Below, piece after piece: positions 16,750-24,462 of a DNA stretch of 64,000 nt. The translations under genes and the position numbers were made by a program. How positions within the stretch are numbered: position 1 is the first letter of the stretch; each line of letters begins with the position of its first letter. The notes under the pieces were generated by a model, which had not been told where the DNA came from, made no database searches, and saw only the letters and a list, made by a program, of their open reading frames with translations. Source of the DNA: JAJNPS01 sp031378845 (GTDB taxonomy: Bacteria; Pseudomonadota; Alphaproteobacteria; Rhodobacterales; Rhodobacteraceae); assembly GCA_031378845.1 (NCBI GenBank), contig JANNES010000003.1:186001-250000 (forward strand), given 5' to 3'.

Positions 16750-16967
16750 GCGCCCTGACCATGCTTTGCGCGGCGCGACATGATCGTCATCATGCGCGCG
16801 CGATCATTGCTGGACTTCGCGTGGGCGCGAGCTTTGGCGCGCAAGATCACGACACCCGCCGGCGACACCGCAAGGGCGACAGGCTGCGTTCTGGCACGGC
16901 GGATGGCATCAGACATGTCTTCTCCGGTCGAGAGACGAATATTGCGCGGCGACACAGTAGAATTCTA

Positions 16968-16997
16968 TTGCCGAGCTGGCCCGTCCAAGGATAGATA
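16968..16997 (+). promoter_or_regulatory. Candidate promoter for the MocA-like dehydrogenase operon
   Basis: TTGCCG (16968-16973) and TAGATA (16992-16997) are separated by 18 bases and are followed at once by the LacI-type operator at 17000-17015, which would cover the transcription start. This is a pattern match only. Confidence 0.35.
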
Positions 16998-16999
16998 CT

Positions 17000-17015
17000 T
17001 TGCAACCGCTTGCAA
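17000..17015. promoter_or_regulatory. LacI-family operator (TTGCAA-CCGC-TTGCAA)
   Basis: A 16-base site made of two TTGCAA half-sites around a CCGC centre, 25 bases before the start of the MocA-like dehydrogenase and in the gap shared with the divergent iolC operon. A near-identical site lies upstream of the lacI gene at 21325-21340. The central CG and dyad form are typical of LacI-family operators, so the regulator encoded at 20228-21244 probably represses both directions here. Confidence 0.7.
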
Positions 17016-17040
17016 GTCGATAGATGGAAAGCCGCTGGGA

Positions 17041-18156
17041 ATGACGAAAATCGGAATCGGAATCGTTGGCGGCGGGTACATGGGCAAGGCCCATGCGGTG
17101 GCGATGCAGTCGGTTGGCGCGGTCTTCAACACCCGGCTACGCCCGACGCTGGAAATGGTCTGTGCGACGACCCCCGCGTCGGCCGAGACCTACCGGCAGG
17201 CCTACGGCTTTGCGCGTGCCACGGCGGACTGGCGTGTTCTGGTCGCCGATCCTCTGGTCGAGGCGATCATCATCGCCTCGCCACAAGAAACCCATCGCGC
17301 AATCGCCGAGGCCGCGTTTGCCCTTGGCAAACCGGTCTTTTGTGAAAAGCCGCTGGGCGCGGGCCTTGCCGACAGCAAAGCCATGGTTGCCGCAGCCGAG
17401 GCCGCCGGGGTCATCAACATGACAGGCTTCAACTATGTCCGCACGCCCGCCACACAGTTTGCGCGGGAACTTGTCGCCTCGGGCCAGATCGGCAATGTCG
17501 TCTGGTTTCGAGGCGAGCATACCGAGGATTTTCTTGCCGATACCAGTTTGCCGGCAAGCTGGCGCACACGGGGCGACGCGAACGGCACGATGGGCGATCT
17601 TGCGCCGCATATGATCAACGCGGCCCTTGCCCTGGTCGGACCGATTGCGACGCTGAGTGCCGAGATCGAAACCGTCCACCACACGCGTCCCGGTGCCAAA
17701 GGCCGCGAAGCCGTGACCAACGATGATCAGGGGCAGATCATGTGCCGCTTTCAGGGTGGGGCCATGGGGCATCTGTTTTTCAGCCGCATCTCGACAGGGC
17801 GCAAGATGGGCTATGCCTATGAAATCACGGGTACCACGGGGGCGATCCGCTTTGATCAAGAAGATCAGAATGCGCTTTGGCTCTATCTCGCAGAAGGTCC
17901 GCAGGATTTGCGGGGGTTCCGCAAGATATTGACCGGGCCGGAGCATCCGGACTATCTGCCCTTTTGTCAGGGCCCGGGCCACGGCACGGGCTATCAAGAC
18001 CAGATCATCATCGAGGCGCATGACTTTCTGCACGCAATCGAAACCGGCAAACCCGACTGGCCGACCTTCCGCGATGGCCTGAACGTCAGCCAGATCGTGG
18101 CGACGGCACGCGAGTCTTCCGCGCAGAAGGCGTGGCTGACGGTTCCAACCACCTAA
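17041..18156 (+). CDS. Gfo/Idh/MocA-family dehydrogenase (inositol or inosamine type)
   Basis: A 371-residue NAD(P)-dependent dehydrogenase with the Rossmann motif GIVGGGYMGKAHA at the N-terminus, the family EKPLG motif near 102 and a C-terminal alpha/beta domain. The family includes IolG and MocA, which oxidise inositols or scyllo-inosamine to keto sugars. I chose the ATG at 17041 because it puts the dinucleotide motif at the start; the longer frame upstream covers the promoter. It begins the rightward operon with IolE/MocC and a second dehydrogenase, and is probably LacI-controlled through the operator just upstream. The exact substrate (myo-, scyllo- or methyl-inositol) cannot be told. Confidence 0.85.
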   Translation: MTKIGIGIVGGGYMGKAHAVAMQSVGAVFNTRLRPTLEMVCATTPASAETYRQAYGFARATADWRVLVADPLVEAIIIASPQETHRAIAEAAFALGKPVFCEKPLGAGLADSKAMVAAAEAAGVINMTGFNYVRTPATQFARELVASGQIGNVVWFRGEHTEDFLADTSLPASWRTRGDANGTMGDLAPHMINAALALVGPIATLSAEIETVHHTRPGAKGREAVTNDDQGQIMCRFQGGAMGHLFFSRISTGRKMGYAYEITGTTGAIRFDQEDQNALWLYLAEGPQDLRGFRKILTGPEHPDYLPFCQGPGHGTGYQDQIIIEAHDFLHAIETGKPDWPTFRDGLNVSQIVATARESSAQKAWLTVPTT

Positions 18157-18177
18157 CGCATGACAAGGACGACCAAG

Positions 18178-19071
18178 ATGACGATCGAGATCGGCAACGC
18201 CCCGTGTTCCTGGGGTGTCGAGTTTGCCCAGGACCCGCGCAACCCGGATTGGCGTTCGGTGCTGAAGGACTGTGCCGCTGCGGGTTATCGCGGGATCGAG
18301 CTGGGGCCGGTCGGCTTCATGCCCGAAGATCCGGTGATTCTGGCCGAGGCGCTGCATGAAAACGGCCTCAGCCTGATCGGCGGTGTGGTGTTTCGCCCCT
18401 TTCACGATCCCGCCGCCTGGGACGAGGTGCTCGACGCCGCGCACCGCACCTGCAAGGCGCTCACCTCACATGGCGCGCAGCATCTGGTGCTGATCGACAG
18501 CATCTCCGCCCGCCGCGCCCCCACTGCCGGGCGTGCCGCCGAGGCCGAACAGATGGCCCGTGACGAATGGACGGCCTTTCGCGACCGCATCGCCACCGTC
18601 GCGCGCATCGGGGCCGAGGAATACGGGCTGACCGTCGGCATCCACGCCCACGCCGCGGGCTTCATCGACTTTGAGCCGGAGCTGGAGCGGCTGTTGGATG
18701 AGGTGGACGAGCGCATCCTGAAAATCTGCTTTGACACCGGCCACCATTCCTATGCGGGATTTGATCCCGTCGCCTTCATGCGCCGCCACCTGGCCCGGAT
18801 CAGCTATATGCATTTCAAGGATATTGACCCGGTGGTGAAGGCCCGCGCGATTGCCAATCGCACCGGGTTCTACGATGCCTGCGGTCAGGGCATCTTCTGT
18901 AATCTTGGCAAGGGTGACGTCGATTTCCCCGCTGTGCGAAGACTGCTGATGGATGCAGGCTTCAATGGCTGGTGCACGGTCGAACAAGATTGCGATCCAA
19001 CGCTGGATGTGCGCCCCTTGGACGATGCGCGTGCGAACCGGGAATACCTCTCATCCATCGGCTTCAACTAA
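18178..19071 (+). CDS. IolE/MocC-like inosose dehydratase (xylose-isomerase-like TIM barrel)
   Basis: A 297-residue TIM-barrel protein of the AP-endonuclease-2/IolE family. It starts IEIGNAPCSWGVEF, as MocC/IolE proteins do, and carries the metal-site residues in GIHAHAAGFID near 153, CFDTGHHSY near 183, MHFKDID near 210 and CTVEQD near 263. IolE removes water from keto-inositol (inosose). MocC, its rhizopine homologue, acts in scyllo-inosamine use. The ATG at 18178 has AAGGA 9 bases upstream and lies 21 bases after the dehydrogenase stop. It sits between two Gfo/Idh genes, which fits oxidation followed by dehydration. Confidence 0.85.
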   Translation: MTIEIGNAPCSWGVEFAQDPRNPDWRSVLKDCAAAGYRGIELGPVGFMPEDPVILAEALHENGLSLIGGVVFRPFHDPAAWDEVLDAAHRTCKALTSHGAQHLVLIDSISARRAPTAGRAAEAEQMARDEWTAFRDRIATVARIGAEEYGLTVGIHAHAAGFIDFEPELERLLDEVDERILKICFDTGHHSYAGFDPVAFMRRHLARISYMHFKDIDPVVKARAIANRTGFYDACGQGIFCNLGKGDVDFPAVRRLLMDAGFNGWCTVEQDCDPTLDVRPLDDARANREYLSSIGFN

Positions 19072-19083
19072 GGGTTTAGAGAC

Positions 19084-20241
19084 ATGGCAATCTTGAACTG
19101 GGGCATGATCGGGGGCGGCGACGGCAGCCAGATCGGACCGGCGCATCGTCTAGGTGCCCGCGTCGATGGCGAATTCGCTTTTGTTGCAGGGGCTTTGGAC
19201 CATCGCCCGGAGGAGGGCCGCGCCTACGGCCAACGCCTCGGGCTGGCCTCAGACCGCGCCTATGGCAGCTGGCAAGAGATGCTGGCAGGTGAAAAGGGCC
19301 GCCGCGACCGCGTCGATCTGGTCACTGTCGCCACCCCGAACGCCACGCATTTCCCGATCACCAGGGCGTTCCTCGAGGCGGGCTTTCACGTCCTTTGCGA
19401 AAAGCCAATGACCATGACGGTCGAGGAAGGCGAGGAAATCGTTCGCATTTCCCGCGCGACAGGGGCGATCTGTGCGGTGAATTACGGCTACACCGGCTAT
19501 GCCCTCGTGCGTCACATGCGCGCGGTGGTGGCGCGCGGGGATATCGGCAAGGTGCGGGTGGTGAATGCCGAATTTGCCCACGGTCACCACGCCGATGCGG
19601 CTGACGCCGAAAACCCGCGGGTGCGCTGGCGCTATGATCCGGCCCAAGCGGGCATCTCGGCCCAGTTTGCCGACTGCGGCATCCACGCCATGCACATGGC
19701 CAGTTTCGTGACTGGCCAGGAAGTGGAAAAGCTGTCTGCCGATTGCGTCTCGGCCATCCCCTCTCGCGTGTTGGAAGACGACGCGATGGTCAACTTCCGG
19801 ATGAGTGGCGGGGCTGTCGGGCGGCTGTGGACGTCGTCCATCGCCATCGGGCGCCAGCACGGGCTTGGCATTCAGGTCTTTGGCGAAACCGGCGGTCTGC
19901 GCTGGTCGCAAGAACAGCCGAACCAGCTATACTACATGCCGCTGAAACAGCGCCTGCAGATCATCGAGCGCGGCGAGGGAAACCTGTCGCCCGAGGCGGA
20001 TCGCGCCAGTCGCGTCACGGTCGGTCACGCCGAGGGCATGCCGCTTGCATTTGCGAATATCTACAAAGACTTGGCCGAAGCAATTCATGCTAGAAACGAA
20101 GGAAGGCCGATTGACCCCGCAGCCGATCTCTACCCCAAGGCCGAAGACGGTCTGCGCTCGATGGCAGCGGTCTATGCTGTGGCGCAATCGGGCAAGGCCG
20201 ATGGCGCCTGGACCGACGCCCGCCCACCTATGTTTCGCTGA
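19084..20241 (+). CDS. Second Gfo/Idh/MocA-family dehydrogenase
   Basis: A 385-residue member of the Gfo/Idh/MocA family: MIGGGDGSQIGPAHR as the cofactor loop, ATPNATHF, CEKPMTM near 102, and a C-terminal domain with a DCGIHAMHM histidine motif near 198, where the family keeps its catalytic His. The N-terminus (LNWGMIGGG) groups it with inositol-cluster dehydrogenases distinct from the first copy. Two dehydrogenases of different subfamilies suggest oxidation of two stereoisomers or epimerisation through a keto form. It starts 12 bases after the IolE-like gene and overlaps the convergent lacI gene by 14 bases at its 3' end. Confidence 0.85.
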   Translation: MAILNWGMIGGGDGSQIGPAHRLGARVDGEFAFVAGALDHRPEEGRAYGQRLGLASDRAYGSWQEMLAGEKGRRDRVDLVTVATPNATHFPITRAFLEAGFHVLCEKPMTMTVEEGEEIVRISRATGAICAVNYGYTGYALVRHMRAVVARGDIGKVRVVNAEFAHGHHADAADAENPRVRWRYDPAQAGISAQFADCGIHAMHMASFVTGQEVEKLSADCVSAIPSRVLEDDAMVNFRMSGGAVGRLWTSSIAIGRQHGLGIQVFGETGGLRWSQEQPNQLYYMPLKQRLQIIERGEGNLSPEADRASRVTVGHAEGMPLAFANIYKDLAEAIHARNEGRPIDPAADLYPKAEDGLRSMAAVYAVAQSGKADGAWTDARPPMFR

Positions 20242-21244
20242 CCCCGACGGGCAGCGGGCGCAGGGTGCCGCGCTCGATCAGAACGCAGGGAAAGATCCGT
20301 GCCTCGGTGGACCGGTCCGGGTCATCGATCTGCGCCACGATTGCTTCCAGCGAGGCCGCGATAATTTCGGGGATCGGCTGACGGATCGTGGTGAGATTGA
20401 TCACCTGCCAGCGCGACATTTCCATATCGTTCAGCCCGATGATGCCAACATCATCGGGCACCGACAGACCCGCCGACCGGATCGCGCTCAGCGCCCCGAT
20501 GGACAACACGTCATCGCCGCAGAAATACGCCTCGGCCGGATGACCGCTCAGAAGGCGGGTCATTTCTTGCTGACCGGCATCGTAGGAGTACGCCGTCGCA
20601 AAGCTGTGGCTGACGATGATGTCAGGGTGCCGCGACAACTCGTCCTGAAATCCCGTCCAGCGATCCTGCGTTGTGGTAGCGGTTGCAGGCCCACCCAGAA
20701 ACGCGACCCGACGGTAGCCTCGCAACGCCAGACTGCGCGCGGCCATGCGCCCGCATTCGACATTGTCGATCCCGACCACATGGACGCCTTGGGATGCTGA
20801 GTATCGTCCGAACGAATGCACGATGGGTATTCCTGCTGCCCTGAAGGCGCGCGGGAACGCGGGCGGCACCGTAGAAGACGCGATGATCACCCCGTCCACG
20901 GAATACTGGCGCAGCAGACGCAACAGGCTCTGCGGGTCAACGACATCGGACAGATTGACCAGCAATGGCCGCAGCCCCTTGACCTGCAAACCGCGCGTAA
21001 ATTGATCAAAAACCTCAAGAAAAACGGGATTGTGAAAATTGTTCGAGACCAGCCCGATCATCTTGGTGCGCCCGGTGGTCAGGCTGCTGGCCAGCACATT
21101 CGGGCTGTAGCCAAGATCGGATGCCGCCCTTTCAACCTTGAGACGGGTCTTGGTTGAAACCGAAGCGCCAACGGTGAAGGTGCGCGACACCGCCGAGGTT
21201 GAAACTCCGGCGCGCTCTGCGACTTGCTTCAGCGTTACTTGCAT
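20228..21244 (-). CDS. LacI-family repressor of the inositol-type cluster
   Basis: A 338-residue LacI/GalR regulator. The N-terminal helix-turn-helix (TLKQVAERAGVSTSAVSRTF, about 4-23) is followed by the hinge helix region (YSPNVLASSL) and a periplasmic-binding-like effector domain ending in a family-typical LIERGTLRP. I chose the ATG at 21244 because it places the DNA-binding motif at the start; more upstream sequence in the same frame covers the operator and is not protein-like. A perfect TTGCAA-CTAG-TTGCAA palindrome 81 bases upstream and a similar site in the iolC/dehydrogenase gap indicate autoregulation and control of both iol operons. The inducer is probably a cyclitol or its keto derivative. 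Confidence 0.9.
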   Translation of the reverse strand: MQVTLKQVAERAGVSTSAVSRTFTVGASVSTKTRLKVERAASDLGYSPNVLASSLTTGRTKMIGLVSNNFHNPVFLEVFDQFTRGLQVKGLRPLLVNLSDVVDPQSLLRLLRQYSVDGVIIASSTVPPAFPRAFRAAGIPIVHSFGRYSASQGVHVVGIDNVECGRMAARSLALRGYRRVAFLGGPATATTTQDRWTGFQDELSRHPDIIVSHSFATAYSYDAGQQEMTRLLSGHPAEAYFCGDDVLSIGALSAIRSAGLSVPDDVGIIGLNDMEMSRWQVINLTTIRQPIPEIIAASLEAIVAQIDDPDRSTEARIFPCVLIERGTLRPLPVGVSET

Positions 21245-21324
21245 AGGCACGGACCCCGGTTGCCAAGCCCCTTGATAACGGCAGATGGCCACCGGAGCAA
21301 ACGGAACAGCGGCGCGCGCCTTTG

Positions 21325-21340
21325 TTGCAACTAGTTGCAA
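21325..21340. promoter_or_regulatory. LacI-family operator, perfect palindrome (TTGCAA-CTAG-TTGCAA)
   Basis: A perfect 16-base palindrome 81 bases upstream of the lacI start, sharing both half-sites with the operator at 17000-17015. It is the likely autoregulatory site. The rest of the 485-base gap up to the SGNH gene shows no further gene; the frame reading through it into the SGNH gene is best treated as leader. Confidence 0.7.
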
Positions 21341-21729
21341 GAAAGCAGCCGCCATGCTGGGCGCGATGGCACGATTTCCGCGTGGCGGGTCTGTTCGGCC
21401 ACATCCACCAAGCCGAAATGCGCGGACATCGCATCGTGATCGCGGCGCGCGCGATCGCATCCACAAATTTGTCGTGGCGCAAATGTGTTTTGCAAAGACG
21501 CCTCGCACCGTTTTCAGCGCTTGGAATGCATCAGACTTGCGGTAAATATGCGACCCAAGTTGCGCGGGACGGACGCAGGGCAGCGCCACAGATAATTTGG
21601 GGTGAAAATGCCCCCGCGCCCCCGGCTTGTGCAATATTCACCAGACGCTTTGTAACGCAGCAAGTTGGACGGCGAATGGACAAATGTCGGAGCGGACAAA
21701 ACGGCCAGTCCCGCGAAATGGAACAAAAA

Positions 21730-22569
21730 ATGCGCTTCGTGATCCACGCCTTTGCCGCAACGCTGATCGCGGTTTTCCTGTCTTTGCCCGCGCGGGCCGA
21801 AGTGCGCGGATCGCCAGATGTTCTGGTGCTGGGGGATTCACAACTGACTTTTGGCGCAGGCGTGGCCTTTGTGTCGCTGTTGAACCAGATGGCCGGGGAC
21901 TGTGGGCTTGCCGCCGATGCCACAACCGGTGTGATCGGCGTGCGCTCCAGCACGTTGGTGTCATGGACCGGACAGAGCAAATCTGCCAAGGGCGCGATTT
22001 GCAATATTGATCCGAAATGGAAGGTGAATGCAGGGGCTTATGGCACGCTGTCACAAGGCGAAAATCCCTATGTCCAGATCGGGCGCGGCGCGCAGTTCCA
22101 GTTTTGCAGCCCTGAGCGGTCGCCGCTGGAGGCGGTCTTTCATCAAGGTTACTACAAGCCCCGGCTGTTGATCATGTTCTTGATGGGCAATGCGACTGAG
22201 CGGTGGGCGGGCAGTGCGGACGCGGCCTTGCAAGATGCCCGCGCCTTTGTCGCGGACTTGCCACCGGGACAGCCGTGCATCTTCATGACCTCTGCGCCGC
22301 CCTATGGCAAAAAGGTCCTCCGCCTGCGGCAACGCGCCCAGGAAAATATCGAGCGCGCCTTTGCAAAAGCCGGGGACCGCTGCAGCTTTGTGCCCGGCTT
22401 CACCGCCGCGACAGTCCAGGAAAACCTCGGGAATCCAGCAAACTTTCGGCGCAAACCTTCGGGCAAGGTCAAAGACCCCTTTCACCCTACAGAAGCCGCC
22501 GCGCGGCGTTTTTTGAAACTGCAACGGGCGGCCCTGTGCAAGGCGATAGCCACGCAACTGGCGCCTTAG
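21730..22569 (+). CDS. Secreted SGNH-hydrolase-like protein
   Basis: A 279-residue protein with a clear signal peptide (MRFVIHAFAATLIAVFLSLPARA). It is followed by an SGNH/GDSL-like first block (VLVLGDSQLTFG, about 33-44, candidate catalytic Ser) and a last block DPFHPTEAA near 255 that supplies the Asp and His. Internal cysteines (about four) suggest disulfides in the periplasm. The family covers esterases and acyltransferases; the substrate is unknown. ATG 21730 was chosen because it begins the signal peptide; an ATG 4 codons earlier is possible. It stands alone between lacI and the YHS gene. Confidence 0.65.
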   Translation: MRFVIHAFAATLIAVFLSLPARAEVRGSPDVLVLGDSQLTFGAGVAFVSLLNQMAGDCGLAADATTGVIGVRSSTLVSWTGQSKSAKGAICNIDPKWKVNAGAYGTLSQGENPYVQIGRGAQFQFCSPERSPLEAVFHQGYYKPRLLIMFLMGNATERWAGSADAALQDARAFVADLPPGQPCIFMTSAPPYGKKVLRLRQRAQENIERAFAKAGDRCSFVPGFTAATVQENLGNPANFRRKPSGKVKDPFHPTEAAARRFLKLQRAALCKAIATQLAP

Positions 22570-22673
22570 GGTAATCGCCCCGATCACGAGCCCGCGACGG
22601 CACTGACATATGCGTAACGGCGCAAGCATGGGGCGCGAATGGACGCTCAGATGCAAAACCAGGAGCCACCCCG

Positions 22674-23195
22674 ATGTTCAAGATGACCGCCCTCGCGCTA
22701 ACTTTTGTTGCCGGGACCATCAGCGCCGCGTTTGCGGGCGAGCAATATGTCGACAAGACCGGCTTTGCCGTGTCGGGCTACGATGTCGTGTCGTATTTCG
22801 AGCTGCCGCAATCCGAGGTCGGGCAGCCGCAGCAGTCGCCGCTGCCGGGCACCGCCGCGATCACGACCGACTACAACGGTGCAACCTTTGCCTTTGCAAG
22901 CGAGGCCAATCGCGCCGCATTCCTGGCAAACCCCGCCGCCTATGCCCCTCAGTATGACGGGCATTGTGCTTATGGCGTCGCCCAGGGCGGCAAGGTTCCG
23001 GGCAATCCGACGCTGTGGCGGATCGTGGATGGCAAGCTTTATCTCAACATCACCAAGAACGTCGTGGGCTTCTGGGAAGAGGACATTCCCGGCAACCTGA
23101 AGAAATCAACCAAGAACTGGCGTGGGCTGGAGCCTGCGAAAGCCTCGAATGACAAGATCCCAAATTTCCGCTCTAGTGCGCCGGTGTCAAACTGA
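22674..23195 (+). CDS. YHS-domain secreted protein
   Basis: A 173-residue protein with an N-terminal signal peptide (cleavage expected after AAFA, about residue 21) and one YHS-like domain: GYDVVSYF near 36, a beta strand FAFASEANRAAFLANPAAYAP around 78-98, and CAYGVA near 105. YHS proteins are small, often metal-associated periplasmic proteins of unknown function in proteobacteria. It ends 13 bases before the CoA-transferase start, so the two may be co-transcribed, although a functional link is not obvious. Confidence 0.75.
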   Translation: MFKMTALALTFVAGTISAAFAGEQYVDKTGFAVSGYDVVSYFELPQSEVGQPQQSPLPGTAAITTDYNGATFAFASEANRAAFLANPAAYAPQYDGHCAYGVAQGGKVPGNPTLWRIVDGKLYLNITKNVVGFWEEDIPGNLKKSTKNWRGLEPAKASNDKIPNFRSSAPVSN

Positions 23196-23208
23196 CCGGA
23201 GGCCGCTG

Positions 23209-24462
23209 TTGACGACGTCTGCACCCGTCACTGAAAACGCGCAAGCTCTGTCGGGCCTGCGCGTTCTCGATTTGACCCGTATCCTTGCGGGGCCAACCGC
23301 GACACAGCTTTTGGCTGATCTGGGGGCGGAGGTCATCAAGATCGAACGCCCCGGCTGCGGCGACGACACCCGTGGCTGGGGCCCCCCGTTTCAGCGCGAC
23401 GCGGATGGTGCACAGACCGGAACAAGCGCCTATTTCCTGTCGGCCAACCGCGGCAAACACTCGGTTGCGATCAATATCGCGTTGCCGCAGGGCCAGTTGC
23501 TCGTGCAGTCGCTCGCTGCGCAATCCGATATCCTGGTCGAGAACTTCAAACCCGGCGATCTGGCGCGCTATGGTCTTGACTACACAAGCCTCAGTGCCGC
23601 GAACCCACGGCTGATCTATTGCTCGATCACGGGCTTTGGGCAGACGGGGCCGAACGCCCATCGCGCAGGCTACGATTTTCTGGCCCAGGGTGAGGGCGGC
23701 TTGATGAGCCTGACCGGGACGCCCGATGGCCCCCCGCTCAAGGCCGGGGTCGGCATCGCTGATCTGCAATGCGGCCTTTACGCTGTTGTCGGCATCCTCG
23801 CCGCGTTGCACGCGCGACATGCGTCCGGGCGCGGGCAATGGATCGACGTCGCGCTGCTGGATGCGCAGGTCGCGATGTTGGTCAATCAAGGCGTTGCGCA
23901 TCTGATGGATGGGCAGGTGCCGCCACGGCGCGGCAATGATCACCCGACCATCGTGCCTTATGGCACCTTTCGCGCAAGTGACGGCACCTTCATCCTTGCG
24001 ATCGGCAATGACGGCCAGTTTGCCCGTTTTGTCACCGAGGCTGGCGCGCCCGGCCTTGCCGCCGACACGCGCTTTGCCACCAACGAGGCGCGGGTGCGCA
24101 ATCGTGCCGTGCTGATCCCGCTGATCGAGGCGTTGACCGCCGGACGCACGGCGGCCGATTGGTTGGCCGCCTGCGCGGCACTGACAGTTCCCGCAGGCCC
24201 GGTGCATGATTTGGCGCAGGTCTTTGCCAGCCCACAGGTCGCGGCGCGCGGCATGTTGGTGCCAATGGCGGATGATGGCGGCACCATCGATCTTATCGGC
24301 AACCCGTTGAAGATGTCGCAAACCCCTGTCGCCTACGCAAAGCCGCCACCCCGGCTGGGCGCGGATACCGGCGCCGTCCTTGCGCGGCATCTTGGATTGA
24401 GGCCTGCGGAATTGCGCGCGCTTGCCAAGGCTGGCGTCATCGATGGGGACTTGGGCGAATGA
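23209..24462 (+). CDS. CaiB/BaiF-family (type III) CoA-transferase
   Basis: A 417-residue class III CoA-transferase: LSGLRVLDLTRILAGPTATQ near the start, DLGAEVIKIE, the middle GFGQTGP and the catalytic Asp region GIADLQCGLYAV near 186. These enzymes swap CoA between carboxylic acids through aspartyl and glutamyl anhydrides. The TTG at 23209 has GGAGG 6 bases upstream and removes the non-conserved extension that overlaps the YHS gene. It overlaps the following ThDP enzyme by 4 bases (ATGA). This pairing recalls formyl-CoA transferase with oxalyl-CoA decarboxylase, but the partner is acetolactate-synthase-like, so the acyl substrate is unknown. Confidence 0.85.
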   Translation: MTTSAPVTENAQALSGLRVLDLTRILAGPTATQLLADLGAEVIKIERPGCGDDTRGWGPPFQRDADGAQTGTSAYFLSANRGKHSVAINIALPQGQLLVQSLAAQSDILVENFKPGDLARYGLDYTSLSAANPRLIYCSITGFGQTGPNAHRAGYDFLAQGEGGLMSLTGTPDGPPLKAGVGIADLQCGLYAVVGILAALHARHASGRGQWIDVALLDAQVAMLVNQGVAHLMDGQVPPRRGNDHPTIVPYGTFRASDGTFILAIGNDGQFARFVTEAGAPGLAADTRFATNEARVRNRAVLIPLIEALTAGRTAADWLAACAALTVPAGPVHDLAQVFASPQVAARGMLVPMADDGGTIDLIGNPLKMSQTPVAYAKPPPRLGADTGAVLARHLGLRPAELRALAKAGVIDGDLGE

